DNA of 64,000 nucleotides from Prolixibacter bellariivorans ATCC BAA-1284 (GCF_000621705.1 NZ_KK211332.1:124001-188000); one strand, 5' to 3'. Positions 9,131 through 19,330 are shown, numbered from the stretch's first letter. The notes: generated from the letters alone by a model not told the origin. Made by a program: numbers and translations.

Positions 9131-9274
9131 AAAGCTGTTTGCTAAAACAAGTCAACAACTCCAGCAGCGGTGATAGACTTTATAATATTGGAGAAACTGC
9201 GAATAATATGTCACTTTAAAACCCGATTCTGCCTACTTTTACCATTCGGGCAACTTTAAAACTGTTTTTCAGAG

Positions 9275-9952
9275 ATGAAAATATTAATAGTGGAAGATGA
9301 ACAGTCGCTGGCTGACGATTTGGTTACCTACCTTGCATCCGAAGGAAACATCTGTGAACCGGCTTATGACTACTTTACAGCCGAAGACAAGTTGGCAGCC
9401 TTCCATTACGACATCGTTTTACTCGACATAAATTTACCTGACGGAAACGGTTTGCAACTGTTGCACCAAATGAGAGAGCATGAGCCACCTCCTGGTGTGC
9501 TGATCATTTCAGCCCGGGATTCGCTGGACGACAAACTTAAGGGCCTTGATTTGGGTGCCGATGATTACCTGACCAAACCGTTTCATCTGGCTGAAGTGAA
9601 TGCCCGGGTAAAAGCATTAGGTCGCCGCCGGCTATTTGGTGGAAAAACAGAAATCCGTTACCACGAAATTAGTATCGACCCTGAATCGGGAACAGCCCGA
9701 GTCAATGAACAACAGCCGGAACTGACCCGCAAAGAGTTTGCCTTGTTACAGTATTTCGTCACCAACCAAAACCGCGTGATGACGAAGGAAGCCATTGCCG
9801 AACATTTGTGGGGCGATTACATGGAAATGGCCGGGAATTTCGATTTCATCTATACACACATCAAAAACCTCCGCCGTAAACTGACCGATGCCGGAGCCAA
9901 TGATTACATCCGGACGGTATACGGCATGGGTTACAAATGGAGTGACGAATAA
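9275..9952 (+). CDS. OmpR-family response regulator
   Basis: This 225-residue protein has a receiver domain (residues ~1-115) and a winged-helix DNA-binding domain (~130-223). The acidic pocket EDE and phospho-acceptor aspartate in VLLDINLPDGNG are present, as are the conserved Ser/Thr region (LIISARDS) and Lys (YLTKPF). The C-terminal domain reads LTRKEFALLQYF ... IYTHIKNLRRKL ... IRTVYGMGYKW, typical of OmpR/PhoB. It is followed directly by its kinase and then by an RND efflux operon, so it probably controls that operon. Confidence 0.95.
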   Translation: MKILIVEDEQSLADDLVTYLASEGNICEPAYDYFTAEDKLAAFHYDIVLLDINLPDGNGLQLLHQMREHEPPPGVLIISARDSLDDKLKGLDLGADDYLTKPFHLAEVNARVKALGRRRLFGGKTEIRYHEISIDPESGTARVNEQQPELTRKEFALLQYFVTNQNRVMTKEAIAEHLWGDYMEMAGNFDFIYTHIKNLRRKLTDAGANDYIRTVYGMGYKWSDE

Positions 9953-9971
9953 AACGACAAAAAGCATATTG

Positions 9972-11219
9972 GTGAAACTGCTTCGAAAAACCATAGGATA
10001 TCAACTGTTGCTGACGACTCTCTTTTTTGTACTCGCCGGATTTGCACTTTTCCGGATGATTAACGGGATTGAAAACGAAGAGGTGGACGAGAACCTGACA
10101 GCGATGCAGATGAATATCGAGCTACAGCTGAAAAAAGGAATGACTGTTAGCGACGCTCCTCCTCTTTTGATTCTTCATCGCTTAGAGTCCCCTTTAACGA
10201 AGGAGTCAATGAGGATTCAAACCGTTCGACTCCCCGATCCCATTGAAGGAGACAAAGAATCGTACCGGCAACTAACTTCCCGCACAACCATCAACGGTAT
10301 TCCATACGAAATCATCATCCGCAGCCTGCTGGTCGAAAACCGCGACATGGTCATCGCAATCAGTAGCTCCATCGGACTGGTATTGCTGCTGCTTTTAGCG
10401 GCGCTGTTGCTCATGAACTATTTCATGTCGAAGCGGTTGTGGGCTCCCTTCTATCACACACTGGGACATTTGAAACAGTTCCGCCTTTCGGGAAGTAAAC
10501 AACCGCAACCTTCCGGCACCGATATTCTGGAATTCCGGGAACTGGAGAACGCCATCACCGAGTTAACCAACAAAGTGCGCTCAGATTACCAGGCCCTGAA
10601 GTCATTTACTGAAAATGCCTCGCACGAAATTCAAACACCGCTGGCCATCATCTTGTCCAAGCTCGAAATGTTGTTGCAATCGAAAGACCTGTCTCCCGAA
10701 CAGTCAAAGTTGGTCCAATCGGCCTACCGGAATGCACGCCGTTTGTCGCAAACCAACCGGAGTATGGTAACGCTGACGCGGATCGAAAACCGGCAATTCA
10801 ATCAGAATCAATCATTGAAAGTCAGCAATATACTCGACGAACTACTGGAACAGCTGGAAGATTTCATCACATCGAAGAAGTTAACGGTTAAGAAAACATA
10901 CGCGGCAGAAGCGGTCTGGCATATCGATCCCGATCTGGCGCACATTCTCCTGTCAAATCTGCTGGGTAACGCTGTTCGACACAACATCGAGGGCGGAAAT
11001 ATTCAGATTCAGTTAGAAGAGCATAAATTACAAATCAGCAACAGCGGTAAAACACCGTCGTTACCCGCTGAGAAAATGTTTGACCGGTTTCAGACCGGGA
11101 GCGAAACAGGAAACACCGGTTTAGGCTTAGCCATCGTGAAAGAAATTGGTGCTGTAACCGGCATGACGGTAAACTACGATTACACAGACAACAACCATAT
11201 CCTCACTGTTCTGTTTTAA
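9972..11219 (+). CDS. membrane sensor histidine kinase
   Basis: The kinase has about 415 residues. Two transmembrane helices flank a periplasmic sensor of about 110 residues (first near residues 10-28, second in SSSIGLVLLLLLAALLLMNYF). The H-box FTENASHEIQTPLAII, the N-box LLSNLLGNAVRHN and the G-box GNTGLGLAIVKEI are intact. I place the start at GTG 9972, 20 bases after the regulator stop; TTG 9969 is an alternative. An ATG at 9888 lies inside the regulator gene and would add residues before the first helix. It forms a two-component pair with the upstream regulator. The signal is unknown, possibly metal or envelope stress given the downstream pump. Confidence 0.93.
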   Translation: MKLLRKTIGYQLLLTTLFFVLAGFALFRMINGIENEEVDENLTAMQMNIELQLKKGMTVSDAPPLLILHRLESPLTKESMRIQTVRLPDPIEGDKESYRQLTSRTTINGIPYEIIIRSLLVENRDMVIAISSSIGLVLLLLLAALLLMNYFMSKRLWAPFYHTLGHLKQFRLSGSKQPQPSGTDILEFRELENAITELTNKVRSDYQALKSFTENASHEIQTPLAIILSKLEMLLQSKDLSPEQSKLVQSAYRNARRLSQTNRSMVTLTRIENRQFNQNQSLKVSNILDELLEQLEDFITSKKLTVKKTYAAEAVWHIDPDLAHILLSNLLGNAVRHNIEGGNIQIQLEEHKLQISNSGKTPSLPAEKMFDRFQTGSETGNTGLGLAIVKEIGAVTGMTVNYDYTDNNHILTVLF

Positions 11220-11285
11220 CTTCAGATTCTGTTCAGATTTGAATGGTAACATTGCCTTCGTATGGAAGTCAAAACAAAAAATCAA

Positions 11286-11747
11286 ATGAAGAATAGCGTA
11301 TTACCCTACATCATTGTTCTTCTTCTCCTTACAGGAATATCGGCTTGCAGCATGCAGGTACCGAAGGCAGCCCAATCGAACCTGGGAAAAATGTTCCCCG
11401 AAGCGACTCAAATCAGTTGGTCGCACGAAAATAAAACTGAATTTGAAGCGGAATTTCAATGGCAGGGCCATAAAACTTCAGCCACCTTCGATGAAAAGGG
11501 AAACTGGAAAGAGACCGAACAAAATATAACAGCCGAGCAGTTGCCGTTAGCGGTTCAGGAGGCATTAACCGAAGGTTTTGCCGATTTTGTGATTCAATCG
11601 CCGGAAAAGCTATGCTCAGAGGAATACGCTGTTGCTTATGAAATGGTGGTAAAAAATAAAGAGGTCCGGGTGGAACTGCTTTTCGCCCCCAATGGCCAAC
11701 TCCTGAAGAAAAAGTTGTTGAAAAGTGTGGAAGAAGATGTTGACTGA
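11286..11747 (+). CDS. PepSY-like lipoprotein
   Basis: The predicted lipoprotein has 153 residues: MKNSVLPYIIVLLLLTGISA followed by the lipobox cysteine. The mature region follows the same pattern as the protein at 5893 (NLGKMFPEATQISW, EFEAEFQW, SATFDEKGNWKETE, LPLAVQEAL), so the two are paralogues. ATG 11262 is an in-frame alternative that would add eight polar residues before the leader. It lies between the sensor kinase and the TolC gene, as is common for such proteins in Bacteroidota efflux operons. A role in sensing or buffering the pump substrate is inference. Confidence 0.85.
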   Translation: MKNSVLPYIIVLLLLTGISACSMQVPKAAQSNLGKMFPEATQISWSHENKTEFEAEFQWQGHKTSATFDEKGNWKETEQNITAEQLPLAVQEALTEGFADFVIQSPEKLCSEEYAVAYEMVVKNKEVRVELLFAPNGQLLKKKLLKSVEEDVD

Positions 11748-11782
11748 TGTTCCGGTTACGGCCGGATGAACAGATAATAAAC

Positions 11783-13027
11783 ATGAGGAAATTGAAAAGT
11801 TGGAGTTTACTTTTTTTATGGTTTTGTATCGGAACCGGAATGCTGCAGGCACAGCCTTCGCTGAACGATTACCTGAACTTCGCATACGCGAATAATCCGT
11901 TACTGAAGAGCGGCAGGAACGCAGTGAAGTCGGCCGGTATCGACAGTGCGTTGGTACGCTCGCAGTTTGGTCCCCAAATTGGCTTTCAGGGCGATGCCAG
12001 CTATTATCCCACCAATGGTAAGTGGGGCTACGATGTGGCTCTTTCCAATAAGGGAATGCTCGGCTCGGTGGTCAACTTCAACCAGGCTATTCCGTTTCAG
12101 AATCAGATGAAACCGCAACTAAACGCCGCTTCCCTCAACCGGCAGAAGGCCGTCAACTCACTTCAGCTTACGCGGAAGGAAATCAAACGAAATGTGACCC
12201 GCGAGTATTTGGTTACCTACGGCGACCAACTGCAGTACCGCTACAATCGCGAAGTGTTAGACACCTTGCAGAACGAATCGGGCGTGTTGCTGGAGCTCAC
12301 CCGCGCCAATGTGTATCAGCAGACCGATTACCTGGCTTTCCTGACAAACGTGCGAAAGCAGGCATTGCTGGTAACGCAGGCCCGCACCCAGTTCCTGAAT
12401 GATTTATCGCAATTGCGGAATTTGTGTGGCATCACCGATTCAGGAATGGTAGCCTTGCCTTCTCCGAAAATGATTCCGGAAGGCTCTCAAATGACCTCGC
12501 CAGCCGCTTTCCTGAAACAGTATCAACTCGACAGTCTTCGGTTGCTGAATCAGCAGGAGATTAACAAACAGCAATATCAGCCCAAACTGAGACTTCACGC
12601 TGATGCCGGCTACATGTCGTCGTTTGAAAAAACGCCCGGAACCAACTTTGGCGGCGGTGCCGGACTGAGTCTCTCCATTCCCATTTACGATGGACACCAA
12701 AAAGAACTGCAACAACAAAAACTGATGTTGCAGCAGGAAGATTTGGACGCGCAGCAGAACTATTTTAAGAAGCAGTACAATCAGCAAATCAATGAACTGT
12801 TCCGGCAGCTCGGCCAAATGGAAAGCCAGCAAACCGAAGTGGACAAGCAGTTGAAAATGGTGAACCAGCTCATCCGGGCCAACCGCAAACTTGTGACACA
12901 GGGAACCGTCTCCATTCCACAGTATTTCATGGTCATTCAGAACTTCATCGATTTGAAAAATGAACAGAGCCTTATCCGCGTCAAACGATGGCTCATCATC
13001 AACGAAATCAATTACTGGACGGAATAG
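11783..13027 (+). CDS. TolC-family outer-membrane efflux protein
   Basis: This protein of about 414 residues has a signal peptide ending LQAQ and a mature N-terminus PSLNDYLNFAYANNPLL, the usual TolC start. Two long helical regions rich in Gln follow, characteristic of the coiled-coil tunnel (LQQQKLMLQQEDLDAQQNYF near residue 310). It is the outer-membrane channel of the tripartite pump encoded next. ATG 11783 is chosen because it places the signal peptide at the N-terminus; an upstream ATG at 11747 overlaps the previous stop. A decayed copy of its 5' end lies at 5652-5759. Confidence 0.93.
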   Translation: MRKLKSWSLLFLWFCIGTGMLQAQPSLNDYLNFAYANNPLLKSGRNAVKSAGIDSALVRSQFGPQIGFQGDASYYPTNGKWGYDVALSNKGMLGSVVNFNQAIPFQNQMKPQLNAASLNRQKAVNSLQLTRKEIKRNVTREYLVTYGDQLQYRYNREVLDTLQNESGVLLELTRANVYQQTDYLAFLTNVRKQALLVTQARTQFLNDLSQLRNLCGITDSGMVALPSPKMIPEGSQMTSPAAFLKQYQLDSLRLLNQQEINKQQYQPKLRLHADAGYMSSFEKTPGTNFGGGAGLSLSIPIYDGHQKELQQQKLMLQQEDLDAQQNYFKKQYNQQINELFRQLGQMESQQTEVDKQLKMVNQLIRANRKLVTQGTVSIPQYFMVIQNFIDLKNEQSLIRVKRWLIINEINYWTE

Positions 13028-13065
13028 CCATTCCGGAAAAACGATATCAAACGAATTTGTCAGGT

Positions 13066-14031
13066 ATGCCATTCATGAAAAGAAACAGTACCCGTTTTCC
13101 ATTCTCTGCCCAACGCTTTTGGCTGGCCGGGACCTTCGCACTCGCGGCTTTGGCTTTCAGCGGATGCGGTCAAAAGAAATCAACTTCAACAGCCGAGCCG
13201 TCGACGCCGCTGCCCGAGGTTCAGGTAACACATGTGCGACAAGGAGCCATTCAACAAACCGTGCAGCTCAACGCAACGGCCGTCTTTCGTCGCCAACATG
13301 TATTGAAATCGCCGGTCACCGGATACGTCGTGAAGTCGTTTGCCGAACCGGGGCAGATGGTACAGAAAGGCGATCCGGTATTCGTTATCGAGACGAAAGA
13401 ATCGAGGGCGCTGGGCAACAGCCTAGATAGTCTGAACCGAAAACTCGGCCTGTCGGGAAGAATGACCATCCGCGCCAGTGTGTCGGGTTACGTGGCAGCC
13501 ATTAGTCACCAAACCGGCGATTTTGTCCCGGAAGGGGAACCACTGGCAACGCTCAACGACCGGAACAGCATGGTCTTTATCCTGAATGTGCCGGTGGAAT
13601 GGCCGACCATTATCCATAACGGGATGCAGCTTCCGGTAAGGCTGCCCGACGGACGAACACTAACCGGAGTAGTGACAGAAACCTTGCCGTCAGTTGATCA
13701 GGCGGCACAAACCCGTCAGGTGATTATCCGGGTGCAAAAAGCGGGCGTCGTTCCCGAAGGACTTATCGCCAAAGTGTCGCTGGCACAATCGGAGAACGAG
13801 AATACACAGGTGCTTCCCAAAGCAGCTGTTCTGGCCAACGAAACAGAAACGAACTTTTGGGTCATGAAACTCACCGAAAAGGAGACGGCCGTAAAAGTTC
13901 CGGTGACCACCGGCATCCAGACAGCTGACAGCGTCGAAATCCTCACTCCAACGTTCCGGCCATCCGATGAAATCCTGACGACCGGCAATTACGGCGTCCC
14001 CGACACCCTGAATGTAAAAGTGATTCGCTAA
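13066..14031 (+). CDS. RND efflux periplasmic adaptor (membrane-fusion protein)
   Basis: The adaptor has about 321 residues, with a lipoprotein leader and lipobox (ALAFSGC) anchoring it to the inner membrane. The barrel-sandwich hybrid (lipoyl) domain is visible in SPVTGYVVKSFAEPGQMVQK and RASVSGYVAAISHQTGDFVP, with a very short hairpin between the halves (SLDSLNRKLGL). A beta-barrel and a membrane-proximal domain follow. It bridges the RND pump and TolC. ATG 13066 or 13075 are both possible starts; an upstream ATG at 12988 lies inside the TolC gene. The gene is 38 bases after TolC and 20 before the pump. Confidence 0.92.
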   Translation: MPFMKRNSTRFPFSAQRFWLAGTFALAALAFSGCGQKKSTSTAEPSTPLPEVQVTHVRQGAIQQTVQLNATAVFRRQHVLKSPVTGYVVKSFAEPGQMVQKGDPVFVIETKESRALGNSLDSLNRKLGLSGRMTIRASVSGYVAAISHQTGDFVPEGEPLATLNDRNSMVFILNVPVEWPTIIHNGMQLPVRLPDGRTLTGVVTETLPSVDQAAQTRQVIIRVQKAGVVPEGLIAKVSLAQSENENTQVLPKAAVLANETETNFWVMKLTEKETAVKVPVTTGIQTADSVEILTPTFRPSDEILTTGNYGVPDTLNVKVIR

Positions 14032-14051
14032 TCACGAAACTTTTTCTATCG

Positions 14052-17000
14052 ATGAACATCAAAGACTTTTATACGGCATTTAAAAAACCAGTCACCTTTT
14101 TCCTGGCTGTCGTCCTGTTGGGAGGGGGCTATTTTTACTCCAAACTTCAGGTTTCGCTTTTCCCTAAGGTAACATTCCCCAAAGTAAAGGTGATTGCTGA
14201 TGCCGGACTGCAACCGGCCGACCGAATGATGGTGACGGTGACGCGTCCAATGGAAAATGCCATCAAGCAGGTCCCCGGGCTGAAGATGATTCGCAGTACC
14301 ACCAGCCGGGGTAGTTGCGAGATATCCGCATTTCTGGACTGGAACTCTGATGTCAGTTTAAGTCAGTTACAAATACAATCGCGCATCAACCAGATTCGTG
14401 ACCAACTTCCCGCCAATATCAGTATTACGGTGGAAAAAATGACTCCTTCCATCCTACCGGTAATCGGCTATTCGCTGGAGAGCAAAACCCGCTCGCTCAT
14501 CGATCTGAAATACATGGCCACCTACCAGGTGAAGCCTTTTCTATCGCAGGCTGAAGGTGTGGCTTCGGTGGCTATCCTTGGCGGGAAACAGAAGGAGTAC
14601 CGCTTTATTCCCGATCGGCAGAAGATGAGCAGCCTCGGTATCACGCTGGCCACATTGAAGAGTTGCTTCGAGGCAACCGGTTTCATCCGCTCCAATGGCT
14701 TTCTCCCCGACTACCGGCGATTGTACCTCAGCGTGACTGATGCATCGATGCACGATAAATCGGATGTGGAAAACATGGTGGTGAAGAATGACGGAAACCG
14801 TGTTATTCTTCTGAAAGATTTGGGACAGATCAAAATCGAAAAGGCCACAGAATATATCAAAGTCAATGCTAACGGAAGAGAAGGCGTGCTGGTGAATATT
14901 GTGAAACAACCCGGCGCGAACCTGATTTCGACCACCGATGCCGTGCAAAAAAAGCTGGCACAACTGCGGAAAAACTTGCCCAAAGATGTGACCATCAAAC
15001 CGTATTATGTCCAGGCTGATTTCGTCAACAGCTCCATACGGAGTGTGATGGATGCGTTTTGGATTGGGCTCGTACTGGCCATTGTCGTGGCGCTCATTTT
15101 TCTGCGTTCGGCGAAAGCCGGAAGTACCATCCTCATCGTCATTCCCATTACGTTGGGAGCTACGCTGACGGTGCTCTATACGCTGGGATACACCTTTAAT
15201 ATCATGACGCTGGGAGCGCTGGTGGCAGCCATGGGACTCATCATCGATGATGCTGTGGTTGTCATCGAACAAATTCATCGGACACACGAGGAGCATCCCG
15301 ACGTTCACTCCCGCGAACTGGTGGGCAAAAGCATCCGGTATCTTTTTCCGGCCATGGTGGGCTCGTCGCTTAGTACCATCGTCATTTTTCTTCCTTTCGG
15401 ACTGATGTCTGGCGTAGCAGGTGCCTACTTCCACATCATGACCAACACCATGATGATTACGCTCATCTGCTCGTTCCTGGTTACCTGGCTGGGCTTGCCG
15501 GTGGTTTATCTGCTGCTTTCGGGGAAACCCAAAAAGAAAGCGCCCCAACACGAAGTCCATGTATTGAAACAGCAAACCTGGGTGAACTTTTTCACTCATC
15601 GCTCCTACATCAATGTGTTGATTGTAGTGTTACTACTGGGCGCTATTGTCTGGATTTACCCGCGACTCGAAACCGGTTTCCTTCCGCAAATGGATGAAGG
15701 AAGTATCGTGCTCGACTATAATTCTCCTCCCGGCGCCTCACTGGATGCTACGAATAAAATGTTGGATGAGGTGGACAAGATTATTACAGCTGTACCGGAA
15801 GTAAAAGCCTATTCCCGGCGTACCGGAGCACAAATGGGCTTCTTTATCACTGAACCCAACCGTGGAGATTACCTGATCGAACTCAAAGACCACCGGAAAA
15901 GAACCACAGAAGAAGTGATCAACGAGATCCGCCAAAAAGTGGATGCCAAAGTCCCCGGACTGACCACCGATTACGGACAGGTAATCGGTGACATGCTGGG
16001 CGACCTCACCACTTCTGTTCAGCCCATTGTGATTAAGATATTCGGAAGCAATGATCAAAAGTTGCGCACCCTGGCACAACGTATCGACACGCTGGTTTCG
16101 AAAGTGAAGGGTACTGCCGATGTGTTCGATGGTATCGTCATTGCCGGCCCGTCGATTTCCGTTGTGCCCGACTACACAGCCATGGCCCGCTACGGGATTA
16201 CGGCCGACGACCTCCAGTACCAGATGCAGGCAGCTGTGGCGGGAAATGTGGTTGGTGATATCTTTAACGGAAACTATCTCTCGAACATCCGCATCATTGA
16301 CCACGACAGCACGAATGTAGATCTGGACCGGCTTCAAAACCTCAAGGTATTTATGCCGGGTGGTCAGCTCATTCCGCTCTCACGCGTCGCCAATATTAAA
16401 TTTCACACAGGTGAATCGGAGATTGAGCGCGAAAACCTGCAAAACATGTACGGTGTGACAGCCCGTCTGGCCGGTCGTGACCTCGGCAGTGTCATGAACG
16501 ACATCAAAGCGACCATTCAATCCAATCTGGTCATTCCTCAGGGCTATCACATTGAATACGGAGGCGCTTATATTCAACAGCAACAATCATTCAAAGAGTT
16601 GCTGACGATTCTGATTATTGCCAGTATGCTGGTATTTGGCGTTATTCTGTTCATGTTCCGGGAACTGAAGGCCCCACTCATCATTCTGCTCATTTCGGTG
16701 CTTGGGTTATCCGGAGGTTTCATGGCCCTCTACCTGACGCACACGCCGCTCAATGTAGGAAGCTATACCGGCCTCATCATGATTGTGGGTATCATAGGCG
16801 AGAATGCCATTTTTACCTATATGCAATTCAAGCGCGCGTTTAAAGAAACCGGTAAGGTGCATGAATCCATCACCCATGCCATCAGTGTCCGGTTGCGCCC
16901 CAACCTCATGACGGCTCTTTGTGCCATTACTGCACTGGCGCCTTTGGCATTGGGAATCGGTACCGGTGCGCAGTTGCACCAACCATTAGCTATCGCCGTT

Positions 17001-17081
17001 GTTGGTGGATTTATTGTAGCGCTGCCGTTGTTGCTGATTGTATTACCAGGGTTGTTGAGTTTGACGCATAAAGAGAAATAG
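14052..17081 (+). CDS. RND-family efflux permease
   Basis: The full-length 1009-residue inner-membrane pump has the two repeated halves of the family: a first helix near residue 15, a large periplasmic loop (~40-320), helices 2-6, a second loop (~545-835) and helices 8-12. The proton-relay aspartates in helix 4 are present (MGLIIDDAVVVIEQI). The QPADRMMVTVTRPMENAI and IQSRINQIRDQLP stretches are typical of AcrB/CusA-like proteins. The helix-4 DD pair is shared by drug and some metal pumps, so the substrate is uncertain. It is the last gene of the unit starting at 9275 and is followed by dispersed repeats. Confidence 0.95.
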   Translation: MNIKDFYTAFKKPVTFFLAVVLLGGGYFYSKLQVSLFPKVTFPKVKVIADAGLQPADRMMVTVTRPMENAIKQVPGLKMIRSTTSRGSCEISAFLDWNSDVSLSQLQIQSRINQIRDQLPANISITVEKMTPSILPVIGYSLESKTRSLIDLKYMATYQVKPFLSQAEGVASVAILGGKQKEYRFIPDRQKMSSLGITLATLKSCFEATGFIRSNGFLPDYRRLYLSVTDASMHDKSDVENMVVKNDGNRVILLKDLGQIKIEKATEYIKVNANGREGVLVNIVKQPGANLISTTDAVQKKLAQLRKNLPKDVTIKPYYVQADFVNSSIRSVMDAFWIGLVLAIVVALIFLRSAKAGSTILIVIPITLGATLTVLYTLGYTFNIMTLGALVAAMGLIIDDAVVVIEQIHRTHEEHPDVHSRELVGKSIRYLFPAMVGSSLSTIVIFLPFGLMSGVAGAYFHIMTNTMMITLICSFLVTWLGLPVVYLLLSGKPKKKAPQHEVHVLKQQTWVNFFTHRSYINVLIVVLLLGAIVWIYPRLETGFLPQMDEGSIVLDYNSPPGASLDATNKMLDEVDKIITAVPEVKAYSRRTGAQMGFFITEPNRGDYLIELKDHRKRTTEEVINEIRQKVDAKVPGLTTDYGQVIGDMLGDLTTSVQPIVIKIFGSNDQKLRTLAQRIDTLVSKVKGTADVFDGIVIAGPSISVVPDYTAMARYGITADDLQYQMQAAVAGNVVGDIFNGNYLSNIRIIDHDSTNVDLDRLQNLKVFMPGGQLIPLSRVANIKFHTGESEIERENLQNMYGVTARLAGRDLGSVMNDIKATIQSNLVIPQGYHIEYGGAYIQQQQSFKELLTILIIASMLVFGVILFMFRELKAPLIILLISVLGLSGGFMALYLTHTPLNVGSYTGLIMIVGIIGENAIFTYMQFKRAFKETGKVHESITHAISVRLRPNLMTALCAITALAPLALGIGTGAQLHQPLAIAVVGGFIVALPLLLIVLPGLLSLTHKEK

Positions 17082-17082
17082 G

Positions 17083-17165
17083 TTTCAGGTTAGAAGAGTT
17101 TCAGGTTACAAGTTAGGTTTTCCTGTCACTGTAGTTACTATTGTTACTATCGTTCCTGTTGTTCG
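17083..17165. repeat. A/B low-complexity dispersed repeat block
   Basis: This block starts directly after the RND pump stop. It has TTTCAGGTTA-type words followed by triplet-periodic GTTACTATTGTTACTATCG runs. It is the first of about twenty such blocks in the window, described further under the findings. A plus-strand reading frame from 17141 enters the GH42-like gene through this block, which is not evidence of coding. Confidence 0.75.
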
Positions 17166-17229
17166 GCTTCGATGGACATATTCGTATTTATTCATTTCCA
17201 ATTATTCCTCTCCCGGCTGAATTTTTCCC

Positions 17230-17237
17230 TAACTTTC
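17230..17237 (+). promoter_or_regulatory. possible Bacteroidota -7 box (TAACTTTC)
   Basis: TAACTTTC differs from the TAnnTTTG -7 consensus only in its last base and lies 26 bases before the ATG of the GH42-like gene. No clear -33 TTTG is at the expected distance, so this is a weak call. Confidence 0.3.
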
Positions 17238-17263
17238 ACCTGCTAACCAACCACCACCAAACC

Positions 17264-19273
17264 ATGAAACGTTTTTTATTACCCACACTGATAATGGTCT
17301 TTATGATGACTGTAAATTCACAGGCTGCCAACGATGTTTTCCCGGCCATCGGGGCACAGGTAATCATCGAACCGGGACAAACACCTGAAGAAGTAGATAC
17401 CTGGTTCCGTGTTCTGGAAGATCAGGACATGCATTTCTGCCGTATCCGGATGTTTGAGACACACATGCACCGTCCGGACGGAACCTGGGACTTCTCGCTG
17501 TACGATGATGCGTTCAGGGCCGCCGAAAAACATCATGTGAAGATTTATGCCACGCTTTTTCCTGCCACCAATACTGTAGGTGGCGTGAAGTTTCCCGAGA
17601 GTGAAGAACATCTCAAAGAGATTCAGGAGTACATCCGACAGATGGTGACGCATTTCAAGTCCTTTCCGGCACTTTACGGCTGGGTACTCATCAATGAGCC
17701 GGGCGTGGGCGGACAAGCGCCCGACAATGCTTTCACTAGAAAGATGTTTGCGGAATGGAAAGCTCAGCAGAAAGAACCTGCGTACAAAAGCAAAGGGTAT
17801 GCGCGGGTCACGTTCGACGATCAGCGCTTTCTGCTCTACTATAACACCTGGTTTCTCGACTGGATTGCCAAAGAGATTCAGGCTATCGACCCGAAACGGC
17901 CGTTGCACGTGAACAATCACCAGATATTCGTTAATGTAGCGGAATATGACTTTCCCGCCTGGCGGAAATTCCTCACGACATTAGGAGCTTCGGCGCATCC
18001 CAGCTGGCATTTCGGTTACTTTACCCGCCAGCAATATGCTTTGGCGATGTCGGCCAACTGCGATATCATCCGTTCGGGTGCCGGAGATATTCCTTTCTGG
18101 GTCACCGAGCTGCAGGGCGGTAATAATACCTACAGCGGTTTCCATCCGTTCTGCCCTACCCGCGAAGAGATTGACCAATGGTTGTGGACCAGCATCGGGA
18201 GCGGTGCGCAGGGTATCATCTTCTGGTGTCTGAATCCTCGCGCAACCGGTGCGGAGGCAGGAGAATGGGCCATGATTGATTTCCAGAACCAACCGACTGA
18301 CCGGTTAATCGCTGCCGGAGACGTTCAAAAGGCCGTGGCCGACCATGCCGGTCTGTTTGCTGCTGCTCATCCGGTTCCTTCCGGGATTACCGTGATGTAT
18401 AACCACGAATCGCTGTGGATCGAGAAAGAGAGTCAGCTGCCGGGAGCACCGACCAAAGGCGTGGAAGGCCGGGTAACCGGTGCCGTGATGAAATCGGCAC
18501 TGGCCTATTACCAGGTGTTGAGCGAATCGGGCCTGACCTGCGACTTCTCGGAGATGAATGAATACAATTGGAACGAACCCGATTATACAGGCAAGGTGAT
18601 CATCCTCGCTCACCAGATATCCCTTCCTTCCCGTTACTGGGACGGACTGACACGCTTCGTGGAACGGGGCGGTAAACTCATCGTGAGCGGACTGACCGGT
18701 TTCTTCGACGAGAATATGCACAACATCATGAAGACCGGCTTTCCGTTGGAGAACCTTTTCGGCGGATGCCTGAAAGAGGTAAAAACCACAGCCGAACGTT
18801 TCGATGTGGAACTGACTACTCCAGCCCTTTCATTGCCGGCTCACCTTTGGTTATCGACCATTCATCAAACGTCGGGCAAGACGATTGGCTTGTACGGTGA
18901 CCAGGTGATTGCCGTCCGGAAGCAAACCGGCAAAGGCGAGGTGGTTTGGGTTCCCTCGCTCATCGGTATGGGCTCGTGGCTGAACGATGACCATGCATTG
19001 GCGTCGTTTGTGACCGATGAAACAAAGATGGTGAGCGTTCCTTTCCGTTTTGTGGAACAGCAGCAAAACATTTTGATGAAAACCCTGCAGTCGGGTAATG
19101 ATTACATCACCGTATTGGTGAATAAATCGGGTAACGAAACGACGGTAGCCCTTCAGGTGCCCGATGGCTTCAAACCGAACGTTCTGTTCAACGATAAATC
19201 GGGCAAACCAGTCGACCGTTCCCATGTTCTTCTCGAACCGGAAGAAACAATGGTAATACATTGGGCTCGTTAA
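17264..19273 (+). CDS. GH42-like glycoside hydrolase (beta-galactosidase type)
   Basis: The enzyme has about 669 residues and a signal peptide (cleavage near SQAAN). The N-terminal half is a TIM barrel of the GH-A clan. The start GQTPEEVDTWFRVLEDQDMH and YDDAFRAAEKHHVKIYATLF resembles GH42. The likely acid/base is the Glu in GWVLINEPG (~residue 150) and the likely nucleophile the Glu in FWVTELQGGN (~285). A trimerisation-like domain follows (VIILAHQISLPSRYWDGLTR, FVERGGKLIVSG), then a small C-terminal beta domain. It probably removes terminal sugars from oligosaccharides in the periplasm. The ATG at 17264 precedes the leader. The gene is monocistronic. Confidence 0.83.
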   Translation: MKRFLLPTLIMVFMMTVNSQAANDVFPAIGAQVIIEPGQTPEEVDTWFRVLEDQDMHFCRIRMFETHMHRPDGTWDFSLYDDAFRAAEKHHVKIYATLFPATNTVGGVKFPESEEHLKEIQEYIRQMVTHFKSFPALYGWVLINEPGVGGQAPDNAFTRKMFAEWKAQQKEPAYKSKGYARVTFDDQRFLLYYNTWFLDWIAKEIQAIDPKRPLHVNNHQIFVNVAEYDFPAWRKFLTTLGASAHPSWHFGYFTRQQYALAMSANCDIIRSGAGDIPFWVTELQGGNNTYSGFHPFCPTREEIDQWLWTSIGSGAQGIIFWCLNPRATGAEAGEWAMIDFQNQPTDRLIAAGDVQKAVADHAGLFAAAHPVPSGITVMYNHESLWIEKESQLPGAPTKGVEGRVTGAVMKSALAYYQVLSESGLTCDFSEMNEYNWNEPDYTGKVIILAHQISLPSRYWDGLTRFVERGGKLIVSGLTGFFDENMHNIMKTGFPLENLFGGCLKEVKTTAERFDVELTTPALSLPAHLWLSTIHQTSGKTIGLYGDQVIAVRKQTGKGEVVWVPSLIGMGSWLNDDHALASFVTDETKMVSVPFRFVEQQQNILMKTLQSGNDYITVLVNKSGNETTVALQVPDGFKPNVLFNDKSGKPVDRSHVLLEPEETMVIHWAR

Positions 19274-19330
19274 AGAAGAATTTGTAAGCAAAACGCTCTA
19301 CGCCACCAATTTGAACTGCCCCTTCTGTCA

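Noticed and set aside
14541-15599. 352-codon minus-strand frame over the RND pump
   Set aside because: It is antisense to the pump, His/Arg-rich and lacks any family pattern.
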